Assembly: GCF_002575655.3 (NCBI RefSeq)
Contig: NC_053037.3
Location: forward strand, 449,345,793 to 449,409,792
DNA: 64,000 bases
Source of the DNA: Aegilops tauschii subsp. strangulata
Lineage: Eukaryota > Streptophyta > Magnoliopsida > Poales > Poaceae
Direction of reading: 5' to 3'
Under the pieces are notes generated by a model that was not told the origin of the DNA, ran no database searches, and was given only the letters and a program-made list of their open reading frames with translations. A program made the translations under genes and the position numbers. Each line of letters starts with the position of its first letter. Position 1 is the stretch's first letter. Below are positions 33,291-45,842 of this stretch, piece after piece.

Positions 33291-33769
33291 GAATCATTAT
33301 TTTGGGCGTAATAAGGAGGCATTTCCTTGTGTGCGGCCGTGGACCCAGCTGTCAGCCTCTCCACGCATAGTCCACGTTGACCACGGCGCGCCGAGAGCAC
33401 CAGGGCGGTGGACGACGGTGAGGCCTAGGAAGGGAATGACACGGAGCCGGGAAAGACTCGGAAGTGGTTGCCCACACGGTGGGGAGTACGAGGGTTTACT
33501 GCTCCGGCTACTGTCGCCAGATAATAACACGCGGTGTGGGTGAGTAGAGGAATGGCATTCCCAGCAATGGAGTAGGGTGGGGCGATGCAGCCTGTGCGGC
33601 AGCACAGCCGGCCACGGGAGGCGGGAGTAGGCAGTCCCACCGGCACTGGTTTGGGCGGCTGGAGCAAGAAGACTAGAGCTTGAAGAAGCACTACGGCCGT
33701 TGGATGGACAACGTACGGTCTCTGCAGCTAGAATCATTTATATTGACTAAGTTGACAAAGCCCTTGGTA
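33291..33769. other. CACTA internal sequence, no gene seen
   Basis: GC-rich sequence without a supported ORF. Its right half is paralogous to 59310-59460 (shared GGTGGAGGAATCAT-like and GTTGACAAAGCC words). Confidence 0.55.
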
Positions 33770-33774
33770 CGCGT
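33770..33774. repeat. Target-site duplication CGCGT, left copy (Athila-like)
   Basis: It matches 59278-59282. Joining the flanks gives TACGCGTCAACTT, which is also present uninterrupted near 59451. Confidence 0.95.
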
Positions 33775-35347
33775 TGATACGTCTCCAACGTATCGATAAT
33801 TTTTTATTGTTCCATGCTATATTATATTCGGGTTTGGACATTATTGGGCTTTATTATACACTTTTGTATTATTTTTGGGACTAACCTATTAACCGGAGGC
33901 CCAGCCCAGAATTGCTGTTTTTTGCCTATTTCAGAGTTTCGCAGAAAAAGAATATCAAACGGAGTCCAAACGGAATGAAACCTTCGGGAATGTGATTTTC
34001 GGAACGAACATGATCCAGAGCACTTGGACCCTACATCAAGACATCAACCAGGAGGGCACGAGGTAGGGGGGCGCGCCTACCCCCCTAGGTCACGCCCTCC
34101 ACCCTCGTGGGCCTCCTGTTGCTCCACCGACGTATTCCTTCCTCCTATATATACCTACGTACCCCCAAACTACCAGATACGGAGCCAAAAACCTAATTCC
34201 ACCGCCGCAACCTTCTGTACCCATGAGATCCCATCTTGGGGCCTGTTCCGGAGCTCCGCCGGAGGGGCATCGATCACGGAGGGCTTCTACACCAACACCA
34301 TAGCCTCTCCGATGATGTGTGAGTAGTTTACCTCAAACCTTCGGGTCCATAGTTATTAGCTAGATGGCTTCTTCTCTCTTTTTGGATCTCAATACAATGT
34401 TCTCCCCCTCTATCGTGGAGATCTATTCGATGTAATCTTCTTTTGCGGTGTGTTTGTTGAGACCGATGAATTTTGGGTTTATGATCAAGTTTATCTATGA
34501 ACAATATTTGAGTCTCCTCTGAATTCTTTTATGTATGATTGGTTATCTTTGCAAGTCTCTTCGAATTATCAGTTTGGTTTGGCCTACTAGATTGATCTTT
34601 CTTCCAATGGGAGAAGTGCTTAGCTTTGGGTTCAATCTTGTGGTGTCCTTTCCCAGTGACAGTAGGGGCAGCAAGGCACGTATTGTATTGTTGCCATCGA
34701 GGATAACAAGATGGGGTTTATATCATATTGCATGAGTTTATCCCTCTACATCATGTCATCTTGCTTAAAGCGTTACTCTTTTCTTAAGAACTTAATACTC
34801 TAGATGCATGCTGGATAGCGGTCGATGTGTGGAGTAATAGTAGTAGATGCAGGCAGGAGTCGGTCTACTTGTCTCGGACGTGATTCCTATATACATGATC
34901 ATACCTAGATATTCTCATAACTATGCTCAATTCTGTCAATTGCTCAACAGTAATTTGTTCACCCACCGTAATACTTATTGTTTTGAGAGAAGCCACTAGT
35001 GAAACCTATGGCCCCGGGGTCTATTTTCCATCATATTAATCTTCCAACACTTAGCTATTTTTATTGCTTTTTATTTTACTTTGCATCTTTATCATAAAAA
35101 TACCAAAAATATTATCTTATCATATCTATCAGATCTCACTCTCGTAAGTGACCGTGTAGGGATTGACAACCCCTTATCGCGTTGGTTGCGAGGATTTATT
35201 TGTTTGTGTAGGTGCGAGGGACTCGTGCGTGGCCTCCTACTGGATTGATACCTTGGTTCTAAAAAACTAAGGGAAATACTTACGGTACTTTGCTGCATCG
35301 CCCTTTCCTCTTCAAGGGAAAACCAACGCAGTGCTCAAGAGGTAGCA
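33775..35347 (+). repeat. 5' LTR of the Athila-like element
   Basis: This 1573-bp LTR has its TATA box TATATATA at 34146-34153 (58075-58082 in the 3' copy). Confidence 0.95.
34146..34153 (+). promoter_or_regulatory. TATA box of the Athila-like LTR
   Basis: TATATATA follows TTCCTCC and is conserved in both LTRs. Confidence 0.65.
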
Positions 35348-35358
35348 AGAAGGATTTC

Positions 35359-35376
35359 TGGCGCCGTTGCCGAGGA
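35359..35376 (+). other. Primer-binding site of the Athila-like element
   Basis: TGGCGCCGTTGCCGAGGA lies 11 bases after the 5' LTR. A second, similar GCCGTTGCCGGGGAG occurs about 70 bp downstream, suggesting a local duplication. Confidence 0.75.
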
Positions 35377-35656
35377 GATTCGCGCCAAGTCAAGTCAAGA
35401 TTTGATTTCCCGTCAACGAGCCATTTCTGCCGCCGTTGCCGGGGAGTCTACGCAAAAGTCAACATACCAAGTACCCATCACAAACCCTTATCTCCCGCAT
35501 TACATTATTTGCCATTTGCCTCTCGTTCTCCTCTCCCCCACTTCACCCTTGCCGTTTTATTCGCCCTCTTTTTCCATTCGCCTTCTTCCCTTATGTCTTT
35601 TTGTTTCCATGTGCCTTCTATTTGCTTGCATCTTTGCTTGCTAAAAATCTATTGAT

Positions 35657-36409
35657 ATGGATCCACTTAAAGTGTTCTACTTGGATCATCTTCGATCCTT
35701 ATGCGCTCGTGCTGAAACCCCAACTAGCCTAGTTGATGGGAAATCTTTAGATGAGCATGCTCATTTTGTGCGTCACCGTTTGTCTGAAAAAGGGAGACTC
35801 TTATGGAATCAAATAAACAGATTGATGTGTTATGCTTGGAATCTTTGTGAAATTTGTGGTTTTACTTGTTGCTCTAAGAACCGTAAAAAACATCTTCCCT
35901 ACCTATGTGAGTTTAATGAAAATGAAATCTTATCTTCTTATGCAAAGGGTGTTTATAGTTACTATGATATCGAGCAAATTGAAGAATTTGTTGCTTTTAA
36001 GGGTGCTTAAGTTGCTTCTTTGATTGAAAAGTATGATATTACTCTCTACGAATCTAATTTTTTTGACATACTTAAATATTGCTATGAAAACTATGCTCAT
36101 AATGTCTGTGTCAAAGAATTTATTGAGAGAATGACCGTTGCTTTGGAATAAAATAATGATATGCATGAATCTATAGATAATGATGATTCTGATGATTTGA
36201 TTGAAATATCCCTTAATGAACATGATGCTTGCTATTCTTGTGGCCATGATGCCAATATTTATAAAGATGAATTTGCTATAGTTCCTTATGTTAAACATGA
36301 GATCGTTGCTGTTGCACCCATACTTGGTAGTTCCTTCGATGAAAAGCATGATTGCAATGATTTTACTATAAATTCCCTTGATGTCAATCGTGCTAATAAT
36401 ATGCAAAAC
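35657..36409 (+). pseudogene. Unknown ORF of the Athila-like element, 5' part
   Basis: The frame starts at ATG 35657 (MDPLKVFYLDHLRSLC). It is rich in Asp/Glu/Asn with several Cys pairs (CEICGFTCC, CYSCGHD) that could bind metal. In-frame TAA stops occur at 36008-36010 and near 36150. It shows no Gag core, zinc knuckle, protease or RT motif. It stops at the TSD of the nested element and resumes after it at 54310 in an open frame. Together the two parts would make about 449 codons. I do not recognise the family. It may be a structural protein replacing Gag, but this is not shown. Confidence 0.6.
36405..36409. repeat. Target-site duplication AAAAC, left copy (Tat-type)
   Basis: It matches 54305-54309 after the right LTR. 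Confidence 0.93.
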
Positions 36410-36929
36410 TGTTGAGGATATAACCATTAGAGTCAGCCGCCCAGGAGGGGCCGGGTTGCTCATACAGATCATCACGTGAAGCCCAGTACCAAGCTTGAGG
36501 ATGGCGGATCAATAATGGGCTTAAGACCCGGAGGCGGCTTAAGGCCCGTAGTGATAAACCGCCATTATAGCAAGACTTGTAATGTAAGGCAAGAGTAGTT
36601 AAGATTCCGAGCCGGATACTGTTATAAGCCGGCCGGGACTCTGAGAGCCGCTGGGCGTCAACCTCTCTATATAAAGGGACGACCCGGCGGCGGTTCAGGA
36701 CGAGAGACAATAGATCGACAGCCAGGCATAGCGATTAAGCTCCCTGGTCATCGAAACCCTAAGTAAATACCACCTCAACTAGACGTAGGCTTTTACCTTC
36801 ATCGTAAGGGGCCGAACCAGTATAACCCTCGTGTTCCTTGTCCCGCTTAACCCCTTTAAGCTTCCTAGCTGCGATGGCTCCACGACTAAGTCCTTGCACG
36901 AGGACGCCTGCCATGACAATTCCACGACA
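36410..36929 (+). repeat. 5' LTR of the Tat-type element
   Basis: 520 bp, TATA box TATATAAA at 36668-36675. Partner at 53785-54304 (TATA at 54043-54050). Confidence 0.95.
36668..36675 (+). promoter_or_regulatory. TATA box of the Tat-type LTR
   Basis: TATATAAA in both LTRs, with a purine-rich GGGACGACC start region downstream. Confidence 0.75.
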
Positions 36930-36930
36930 G

Positions 36931-36949
36931 TTGGCGCCCACCGTGGGGC
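36931..36949 (+). other. Primer-binding site of the Tat-type element
   Basis: TTGGCGCCCACCGTGGGGC begins two bases after the 5' LTR, a common form in Tat-lineage elements. Confidence 0.85.
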
Positions 36950-37017
36950 TGACGCACGGTGCATTTGAGTTCTTGAAGGGCAGCTTCGAAGGGCTAAAGG
37001 GATACGCTGTGGGCCGG

Positions 37018-39303
37018 ATGACCAAGAGTCATCGCGGCAAGCTCAACATCGATGATGCGAACTGGGGCCCCGACGCCGACTCAATCGAGTACGGGTACTG
37101 GGTCCCCTTCGGCGGAATCCATGTCTTCATTGGCAAGATTGGTGAGCCGGGCCCTGAGCCGGACCACTGCGCCGATCTCATCGAGATGGCTCAGCGTGCA
37201 CGACCTGCCCGGGCTTTGCCTGCCTTGAAGCATGCTTTTGTGGGATGCGTCCATGGAGGACCCTCTGAAGGATCTGGATCTAGCGATGAGACGGCCGCCC
37301 GCTCTGACGGTGAGTCGTCCACGGATGAGTCAAACTCGTTGTATCAACTTCAAGATGGCAGGCTCAGGGGTAGTTCCGATGGCGACAGTATTCCGGACCC
37401 CTTTGAGCCGCCGAGCAGGGTTGGAATCTTCATGGCCGGCGCACAACCTGTTCAAAACTCCGCTACCGGGACAGGAAGCCCTGTGCCCTCGCCGGCTCAG
37501 GTGCTGATGGATCTCACAGACAAGATGACGGCCCTGTTAACCGCTATGGTCGCCCCGGCGGATCAAGCTCAGCATGACGCGGAGGTGGCACAGTTAAGAT
37601 TGGATCTAGCAAAAGCCAAAGAGGATCTGGCGGCGGAAAGGATCAGGATGGCTGCAGAGAGGGCGGCTCTCGACGCCCAGACTCAGCTGATTCAGGCGCA
37701 ATCTTTTCGGCTCACGATGGATCAGAACGCGTCCAATGAGGTCATGAGAAGGAGGCATCAGAAGGCTCAATCTCGACTCCCTCCGGTTTACGATCCTCGA
37801 AACCTCTTCAACACGCCTGGTGCAGGGCCCAGTAACCCGCCAGAGGTCACGGCGCCCGGGGCTGGAGCGCCAATTCAGCCCCAAGGGATGGGGCCTCCCC
37901 GGGTGAACGCTACCCCGCCTCAGTACGGGCCAATACCACCGGGTCATTATGCCAACCCATTGGAAAACATGGTTGCCGCGGCAGCGCGACTGGCGGCTCT
38001 CTCAATCGATGGCGACTCTCCGACGGCGGTTGAAACCCGCCGGGTCAGAGAACTCCTTCAGACGGCTCTGGCGCAACAGGAGGCATATTCATATAGCCGG
38101 GATAGGATTCATTCAACCCCTCGTCCGGGCCGGAGCCCGAGTTATAGCAGACATATGGTCTCAGCGACTGGCTCTAGCAATGTCCGACGCCGTGACTTGC
38201 CTCCAGGCCATGGCCCGGTTCATAATGGAGCTTTTAACACGGTGGACCAAGACAGAGCACGACAAGAGGCGGAGCAGGTGGCTCAGTTGACGGCTTACCA
38301 GCCACTCCCGGCTTATCCGATGGCTTCCATCGACGCGGGTATCCCTACGAGGACCGGAGGTGTTCCTTGTCTGGTGCCGGCTCTCCGTAATGAACGTCTG
38401 CCCAAGGATTTCAAGGGGCCTAGGAAGGTACCTAATTACACGGCTGATTTGCAACCCGGAGCATGGATCGAGAGTTATGAGATGGCTATGGAGTTGCTAG
38501 AGGTCAGCGAAGCGGCAATGGCCAAGTACTTCACCATGATGTTAGATGGGACTGCCCACACTTGGTTGAAAGGACTGCCACCAAATTCTATCGGGTCTTG
38601 GGCTGAACTAAAAGCCCGGTTCATCCAAAACTTCAAAGATACCTGTAGGAAGTCTATGTCAATTGTGGATTTGACTAACTGTAAGCAGCAGGAGGGTGAG
38701 TCTACAACCCATTGGGTTCGCCGGGTCAAAGAGGTAATACATTCATCTGATAAGATGGATGCCGGCTCTGCAGTCTTAATGTTAGAGCAGAATTGTCGTT
38801 TTACGCCCCTGAAGATGAAGCTCGGGCGGCTCAAGCGCGATTGCAATGATATGGGTACGCTGATGGCGGCTCTGGTCAAGTACGCCGACTCTGATAGTAC
38901 CAAGGATCCCGCGTCGGATGATGAAAGGACAGGTAAGGGAAAACGGAATGGCAATGGCAAGGGCCCCCAGCATAACCCGGCGAACCAGGGAGGTAACAAG
39001 CGGAAGGCTGATGGCAGTATGGAGTTTGTGGCCAACACCAGTTCACAGGGTAACAACCACCGGCGTAAGGGGAGACCACCTCCCCGTGCCGGCGGGTCAG
39101 GCCCGACGCTTGAGCAGTTGTTGAATGAGCCTTGTCCAAGGCATGGCTCTAGGGAAAAGCCGGCCACTCATCTATGGAAGGACTGCGCAATCATGAAGGC
39201 CTTTAAAAATTCCAATGCTTTCAATGGCAACAGTGGCCCGGGCGGCGGCTCAGGCGCCAGCGGCCTTCATGGCCCGGGCGGCGGTTCAAATTCCAATTCT
39301 TAG
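37018..39303 (+). pseudogene. Gag of the Tat-type element
   Basis: The frame is open from inside the LTR through the primer-binding site. The first ATG after that site is at 37018 (MTKSHRGKLNIDD) and is taken as the start. The protein has an acidic Ser-rich N-terminus, a heptad-like helix with AERAALDAQTQLIQAQ, a Pro/Gly-rich linker, then the conserved Gag core (KYFTMMLDGTAHTWLKGLP, SWAELKARFIQNFKD). Near the C-terminus, CPRHG...HLWKDC gives a C-H-H-C arrangement typical of this lineage in place of the usual knuckle. The TAG at 39301-39303 falls in a Gly/Ser/Asn/Gln-rich linker and homology continues after it, so the stop is a lesion within gag-pro. Confidence 0.88.
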
Positions 39304-40200
39304 AATGTTCAAGGGGGCTTTAATCAGCAGTCCGGCCAGGGTCATCAGCAGCAGCAGCAGGGGGGATACCAGACCAATCCAAAGCAGCTCAATGGCGGGC
39401 AGTATCATGTGTTTACTACCAGTCTGTGCAAGCGAGAGCAGAAGCTCCATAAAAGGGCTGTGCATGTTGTTGAGCCGGCGGTTCCACGCTATTTAAGATG
39501 GTCTGAGCAGCCTATTGTGTGGAGTAGGGAAGATCATCCTCCCCGGGTTGATAATCCGGGTCACCTGGCCTTGGTGGTGGCTCCTCAGGTTGGGGGATAT
39601 AAATTCACCAAAGTGCTCATGGACGGAGGCAGCAGCATCAACATCATCTATTATGAGACCTTCCGTCGTATGGGTTTAACCGATAAAAATCTCAGCCAGT
39701 CCAATACCGTTTTCCATGGCGTGGTGCCCGGTAAGTCGGCGTATCCAGTCGGTAAGATCGAGTTGGAAGTGGCCTTTGGAGATAAGTACAATTATAGGGC
39801 GGAAAAACTAACCTTTGAGGTGGTTAAGATAAGGAGTCTGTACCATGCTTTATTTGGGCGGCCGGCTTACGCCAAGTTCATGGCACGGCCGTGTTACGTG
39901 TATTTGCAGCACAAGATGCCGGGTCACAATGGGACCATTACGGTTCATGGCAGCTGAAAGATAGCCTTGGAGTGTGAGGAAGGTGACGCGGCTTACGCTG
40001 AATCTGTTTGTGCAACAGAGGAGTTGAAGTTTTACAAGGACAATGTTGACCCGGCAGATATGACGTCTTTGAAAAAGCCAACCACGGAGCATGAGCCGGC
40101 AATGAAATTTAAGTCAGCTGATGAGACTAAACTTGTTGACTTTGTTCCAGGTGATTCATCTCAGCAGTTCAGCATCAGTGCCAATCTGGATCCGAAATAG
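39304..40200 (+). pseudogene. Protease region of the Tat-type element
   Basis: The active site KVLMDGGSSINII (Asp at 39622-39624) is intact and is followed by the ALFGRPAYAKF flap-side motif. A TGA at 39955-39957 and a TAG at 40198-40200 interrupt the frame. The latter lies at the same aligned place as the TAG at 5037-5039 in element B. Confidence 0.87.
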
Positions 40201-41782
40201 GAAGGCGCGCTCATCGAGTTCATCCGTGAGAACAAGGACATTTTTGCATGGAAACCTTCTGACATGCCAGGTGTACCTAGAGAACTCGCTAAGCACACTC
40301 TCAATATTGATCCGAAATTTAAGCCGGTCAGGCAATTCCTTCGGCGGTTTAATGAGGAGAGGCGGAAAGCCATTGGTGAGGAGGTAGCCCGGCTTTTGGC
40401 GGCTGGGTTTATTGTTGAAGTTTTTCATCCAGAATGGTTAGCTAACCCGGTGCTCGTGCTCAAGAAGAACGGCACCTGGCGGATGTGTGTGGACTACACG
40501 GATTTAAACAAAGCTTGTCCGGCTGATCCTTTTGCTCTCCCCCGTATTGATCAAATTATTGATGCTACGGCGGGTTGTGAGCGCTTAATTTTTTGGATGC
40601 TTATTCTGGATACCATCAGATTAAAATGACAGTTAAGGACCAGGAGAAGACGGCGTTCATCACTCCCTTTGGAGCCTTCTGTTATGTGTCTATGCCTTTT
40701 GGGCTCAAGATTACGCAGGCGACTTACCAGCGTTGTGTGCAGAATTGTCTTCATAACCAGATTGGGCGCAATGTTCATGCCTATGTGGATGATATCGTGG
40801 TTAAATCCAGGGAGAAGGAGACCCTGGTAGATGATCTTAGAGAAACCTTTGATAATCTCCGGGTTTACAAGATGATGCTTAACCCAGCCAAGTGTGTTTT
40901 TGGTGTTCCCGCAGGCAAGCTCTTGGGTTTTCTGGTTTCTCACAGAGGCATTAAAGCTAACCCGGAAAAGATCAAGGCAATCACCTCTCTGGCTAAGCCG
41001 GCGTGCATAAACGACGTCCAGCGTCTGGTGGGCCGCATCGCTGCTTTGAGCCGGTTTATAAGCCGTTTGGGTGAAAAGGCCATGCCACTATACCAGTTGA
41101 TGAAGAAAACAGATGACTTTATCTGGAATGATGCTGCTAATGCTGCTTTTGAGGATTTGAAGAGACAGCTGGCTGAGCCCCCAGTCCTTGCTGCTCCTGT
41201 TGACAAGGAGCCCTTATTGCTGTATGTAGCCGCTAACACACGAGCCGTCAGTGTGGCTGTGGTGGTGGAGCGTAAGGAAGAGGGTAGGGAGTATCCGGTT
41301 CAGCGGCCGGTTTACTACGTCAGCGAAGTACTCATTGAATCCAAACAACGGTATCCACATTGGCAGAAGCTTGTTTATGGGGTATTCATGGCAAGCCGGA
41401 AGCTTAAGCATTATTTCCAGGGTCACCCTATCACTGTGGTTAGTTCTGCTCCCCTAGGAGATATCATCCAAAACAAGGAAGCCACAGGAAGAGTGGCTAA
41501 GTGGGCTATAGAACTTGGGCCTCATGGTCTGAAATACGTGCCACGCACTGCTATCAAATCTCAAGCATTGGTGGATTTCATCAACGATTGGACAGAGCTG
41601 CAGGTCCCTGAAGAGAAACCGGATAATACATATTGGACTATTCACTTCGACGGGTCTAGGCAATTGGAGGGCTCGGGGGCTGGAGTTGTATTAGCTTCCC
41701 CTCGAGGTGACAAGTTTTGCTATGTACTGCGGTTGATGTTTCCCTGTACTAACAATGCGGCTGAGTACGAGGCCTTGCTCCA
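40201..41782 (+). pseudogene. RT, RNase H and start of second RNase H of the Tat-type element
   Basis: RT motifs: DIFAWKPSDMPGVPRE, WRMCVDYTDLNKACPAD, AYSGYHQIKM, MPFGLK and the catalytic YVDD at 40782-40793. A one-base loss near 40590 shifts the frame just before the AYSGYHQ block. RNase H follows (LVGRIAALSRFIS, KEPLLLYVA, MASRKLKHYFQGH), then the second RNase H with TIHFDGSRQ and NNAAEYEALLH. A further one-base loss at about 41782 shifts the frame again. Confidence 0.9.
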
Positions 41783-43402
41783 TGTCTTCGGATGGCTAAG
41801 GAGATGAGCTTGAGCCGGGTAAGGTGCTTTGGCGACTCAGATTTAGTGGCCCAACAAGTGTCAGGCAAGTGGGATTCCAAGGACCCTCTCATGGCGGCTT
41901 ATCGCCGCGAAGTTGATGCCATTGCTGGACATTTTCAGGGTTACCAAGTAGAGCACATTGATCGCAGGAAGAACGAGGCAGCTGATGCTTTAAGCCGGCT
42001 GGGCTCTCAGCGAAAGCCGGTGCCGCCTAATACTTTCTTGGACATTTTGCATAACCCTTCTGTTAAGTTGCCTACAGAGGAAGACTTGGTTGTTCCTGAC
42101 CCGGAAGCACAGTTGGTGGCGGCTCTCCGCATTACCCCAGACTGGACAGTACCGTACTTGGCTTACATGACCCGGGGAGAATTTCCTGAGGATGAAACTT
42201 TGGCCAGACAAATAACCCGGCGGTCTAAGTCAATGATAATTATCAATGGCGAGCTACATCGTCGCAGTGTCACTGGAACTTTCCAGCGTTGTGTTTCACC
42301 TGAGGAAGGCCAAGATATTTTACGTGAGATTCACGAGGGGGATTGTGGCCATCATGCCGGTTCAAAATCCCTTGTGGCCAAGGCTTTTCGTCATGGTTTT
42401 TATTGGCTGACGGCTCATGCTGATGCAGAGGATTTGGTCAGTAAATGTGACGGTTGCCAGAGGTTCTCGCGACGGGCTCATGTGCCGGCTCAAGAATTGA
42501 GGATGATTCCAATCACTTGGCCGTTTGCAGTCTGGGGGCTTGATATGGTTGGGCCTTTAAAAAGATCCAAGGATAAGAAGACCCACCTCTTGGTGGCGGT
42601 CGACAAGTTTACAAAGTGGGTTGAAGAAGAGCCAGTTAGTAAGTGTGACGCAGCCACAGCGGTTCAGTTCATGAAGAGGGTGATATTTCGCTTTGGCTTT
42701 CCACACAGCATTATAACTGACAATGGTACCAATCTGTCTAAAGGTGCAATGGAGGAGTTTTGTCAACGAGAGCATATTCGGCTTGATGTTTCATCAGTGG
42801 CTCACCCTCAATCCAATGGTCAAGCTGAGAGAGCCAATCAGGAAATCTTGAAGGGCATCAAGCCCCGGCTTTTGGTCCCTTTGCAACGGACGCCTGGTTG
42901 TTGGGTGGAGGAGTTACCCTCCGTGTTATGGAGCATCAATACTACTCCTAACAGGTCTACGGGTTACACGCCTTTCTTCATGGTTTATGGAGCGGAGGCG
43001 GTGCTCCCTAGCGACATCCGTCATGACTCGCCTCGAGTGGCGGCTTATGTTGAGGCAGATAATGAGCGGGCGCGCCAAGATGCTCTTGACTTGTTGGACG
43101 AACAGCGTGATGTGGCAGCGGCTCGTTCGGCGATTTACCAACAAGACCTGCGCCGCTATCACAGTCGCCGGGTTAAGTCCAGAGTCTTCCAGGAAGGTGA
43201 TCTGGTGCTCCGGCTCATCCAAGATCAAACAGACGCACACAAGTTATCCCCGCCTTGGGAAGGGCCCTTTGTGGACAGCAAGAACTTGCACAACGGGTCA
43301 TACTACCTTATCGATGTTTGGGAGCACAAAGATTCACGTAAGTCGGAGGAAGAGACCTGTCGGCTGTGGAACATAGCTCAGCTTCGGCCTTGTTACACTT
43401 GA
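41783..43402 (+). pseudogene. Second RNase H C-terminus and integrase of the Tat-type element
   Basis: The remaining RNase H blocks are intact: CFGDSDLVAQQV with the third acidic residue, and NEAADALSRLGS. Integrase has EIHEGDCGHHAG with CDGCQRF for zinc, then VWGLDMVGPL (Asp), IITDNGTNL (Asp) and NGQAERANQEIL (Glu). A C-terminal part with YHSRRV and FQEGDLVLR ends with the natural stop at 43400-43402. This whole stretch is one open frame of about 536 codons, the best-preserved coding segment in the window. Confidence 0.92.
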
Positions 43403-44514
43403 GCCACCGGCTCTCATAATGTACATATTTCTATAGCTATGTATATATTATGATAAATAATAAAGCAGGACCTCTGTCCTTTTCTCCTCCAAAGGCAAAT
43501 GTGTTATTGTTATTTCTATTACAACATTACATGGTCACTTGGAGGTTGATCCGGCTTATGACCGTATTTGAATCTAGCCATTAAACAGTATGATCACTTG
43601 GGGGCTTCCTGTTCAAACATAGGTCGTATCCGAACCAAAGAGAACATAGTTGTCGATACCCACTTGATTGGCGAATTGCCGAGCTCATTGGGAAGTTTTT
43701 CTTGATCATATTTGAATCATAGCTCAACCCCCTTTGGGAACCGACGTGGATCGTATTCGAATCAGCGTCGTTAAACAACTCTCAAGGTCATTTGGGGGCT
43801 TCCTGTTCAAACATAGGTCGTATTCGAACCAAAGAGAACATAGCTGTCGGTACCCTCTTGATCGGCAACGCCAAAGCCACTGGGGGCTATATGATCGCAT
43901 TCGAATCTTAGCTTAACCCCTTTGGGACGGTTCTCTGGTCGTATTCGAATCAGAAGCCCCTAAGTGTTGATCTTTTGGTTTGCAACAAGTTCTTTTGATC
44001 ATATCAACAGTGTGAAAGGGCGGTTCTTACTCCGCCGGCTTAGATTTGATTAACAATGTTGACAGCACACAATAAGCATTATCGATGCTGGTGAACCGGA
44101 GTTGAGTTCTCAACCTCATTATTTGGGTTATATAAACCGGAAGTATACTTGAAGGTTTGCAAGTATGCTATTATGGTTACCTCGAGGATATAATTGAGAG
44201 CCGGTCTTTTGTGATTTTGGTTCATATTCCGGGTTATATATAAAATATATGACTTTCAGTGCGGTAAGCCGCCTAGAGACTTGTGATTTGTTTTCTATAC
44301 AGGACAATTAAAGACAGCTCTTTAAGTTTAAGGAAAGCAAATGAACAAACATAACCCGGAGGAGTATAAAAGAGCAGCTTCAACAGAGTTAAGTGCCGCA
44401 CACGTGCGCTATGGCACGAAAAAATTAAGTGTTTGTCCTACTCTATTACAGGACTCCCCGAGTCCAAAAGGTGAGGCATTGTTTTTAAGGTGTAACCATG
44501 AGCCGCCTAAGAAA
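43403..44514 (+). repeat. Post-pol non-coding region with a 194-bp direct repeat
   Basis: TTGGGGGCTTCCTGTTCAAA begins at 43598 and again at 43792, and the shared tract extends through CATAGGTCGTAT and AGAGAACATAG. More degenerate ATTCGAATC-type units run from about 43560 to 43960. There is no coding sequence. Confidence 0.75.
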
Positions 44515-45837
44515 TCAAGATGCTTGTTGGGCTGAAGTTCCCGGCTCATCCCTCTCCGCTCCTCCGGCTGTTCCCATGACTTGGAAGGTTGATGATTTCC
44601 AGTCAATGCCGCTCAAAGCTTCAAATTGATCCTCATCATCAATTAACCCAGCCGGGTCAACTTCTGGGGCGAAGGTATGCTTACGAGTCGGCGGGATCAG
44701 GCTGACTGCTTCATAGCGTGGAGTTGGGATCCTCTGATTCTCCGCGTCATAGCCCGGCTGATACTTGGTAAGGTTTGTGTCATTCCCAATCAAGGTGGCC
44801 ACCGGGCGCACGCTCTTCACACAGGCGGCGAAGTCTTTCTGGTCAAAGGGGGTACCGTCTTCCTTCAGGCTGGGGTATCCAAGAGCGATGTCAGCCGGGT
44901 CTAGCTCCGGTAGAAACGCCTTGGCCCGGCTCAGAGCAGCTATAGCTCCGGCTCTTGCAGAGGCCCGTCTCAGCTCTTGGAAGCGTTGAGGAAGTACGGC
45001 AAGTAGCCTGAGTACGTCTGCCAGGTGAGTGGGAACCTCATTGGACAGAGCCACAACGGCTAAGGCACGTTGTGACCCGGTGTAGAGTTGCTCCACCAAG
45101 GTGTAAACAGCCTTCAGCTTGGTCCGCACGTTTTGATTAAGATTGGAGCTTCTGGGACCTGCATAATATCGTCAGGTGAGCTGATGGAATGGTGGGACTA
45201 ATGGTGGGACTTATGAGACATGAAGAATGTAAACTTGTTAAAGCTTACAGAATGACTTACCGAAGATTGCAGAGACCATCTGTGACACATGGCGTTTTAA
45301 GCCGGAGAGTTCGGCGGTTCTTTCAGTCAGAGCAGCCTCCGCTTGTTCGGCCCGGCTGAGCAAGGCAGTCTTCTCCTCGGCCCAAGTCATTCTTTCTGTT
45401 TCAAATTTCTTCTTCAGTTTTTCTTGTGCAACAACACTGAACTCAAATTTGGCATTGGCCTTCCGGGTCTCAGTTTCCTGAGTCTTCAGGCGGTTCTTCA
45501 GCTCAGAGATTTCAGATTCAAATTTCTTGCAAGCAGCCTATACAAATGCGGGGTTACAGTTTGAGTGCTTATCATGCAACATTAAAGTCCCAAGCACTTT
45601 GCAAGCAAAGACACTTGGCACTTGGGGGCTAATGTATGCTGAAAGATTCTATTTTTAGTGCCGGTTCATGAAGGTAAGCCGGAATTAAGTCTACAACATA
45701 TTCTATCATAAGTAATAGAGTTGGGGGCTAGCATGGTAAGGATGACTATGGAGTAAGCAAGAGAGTTGTACCTCAGATTTTTGTTGTATCTGCTTCACCA
45801 TGTCAATCTCCAGGTCCCGGCTGTTGTGCACTTGACT

Positions 45838-45842
45838 AATAT
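45838..45842. repeat. Target-site duplication AATAT, left copy (chimeric insertion)
   Basis: It matches 51276-51280. Both copies lie inside the same exon of the antisense gene. Confidence 0.85.

Larger units (their letters stand above)
31320..33769 (+). mobile_element. CACTA (En/Spm) transposon, left part
   Basis: The end CACTACAAAAAAAG, preceded by a possible 3-bp TSD half (ATT), is followed by subterminal TATGAC/GTCATA motifs typical of Triticeae CACTA ends. Three successive subterminal arrays follow. No transposase-like ORF is visible in this part. The element is interrupted at 33775 by the Athila-like retrotransposon and resumes at 59278. The opposite CACTA end was not found, so its length is unknown. 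Confidence 0.85.

Noticed and set aside
38475..39167. A 230-codon minus-strand frame opposite gag.
   Set aside because: It is a mirror of the conserved Gag core. The plus strand carries the recognisable motifs.
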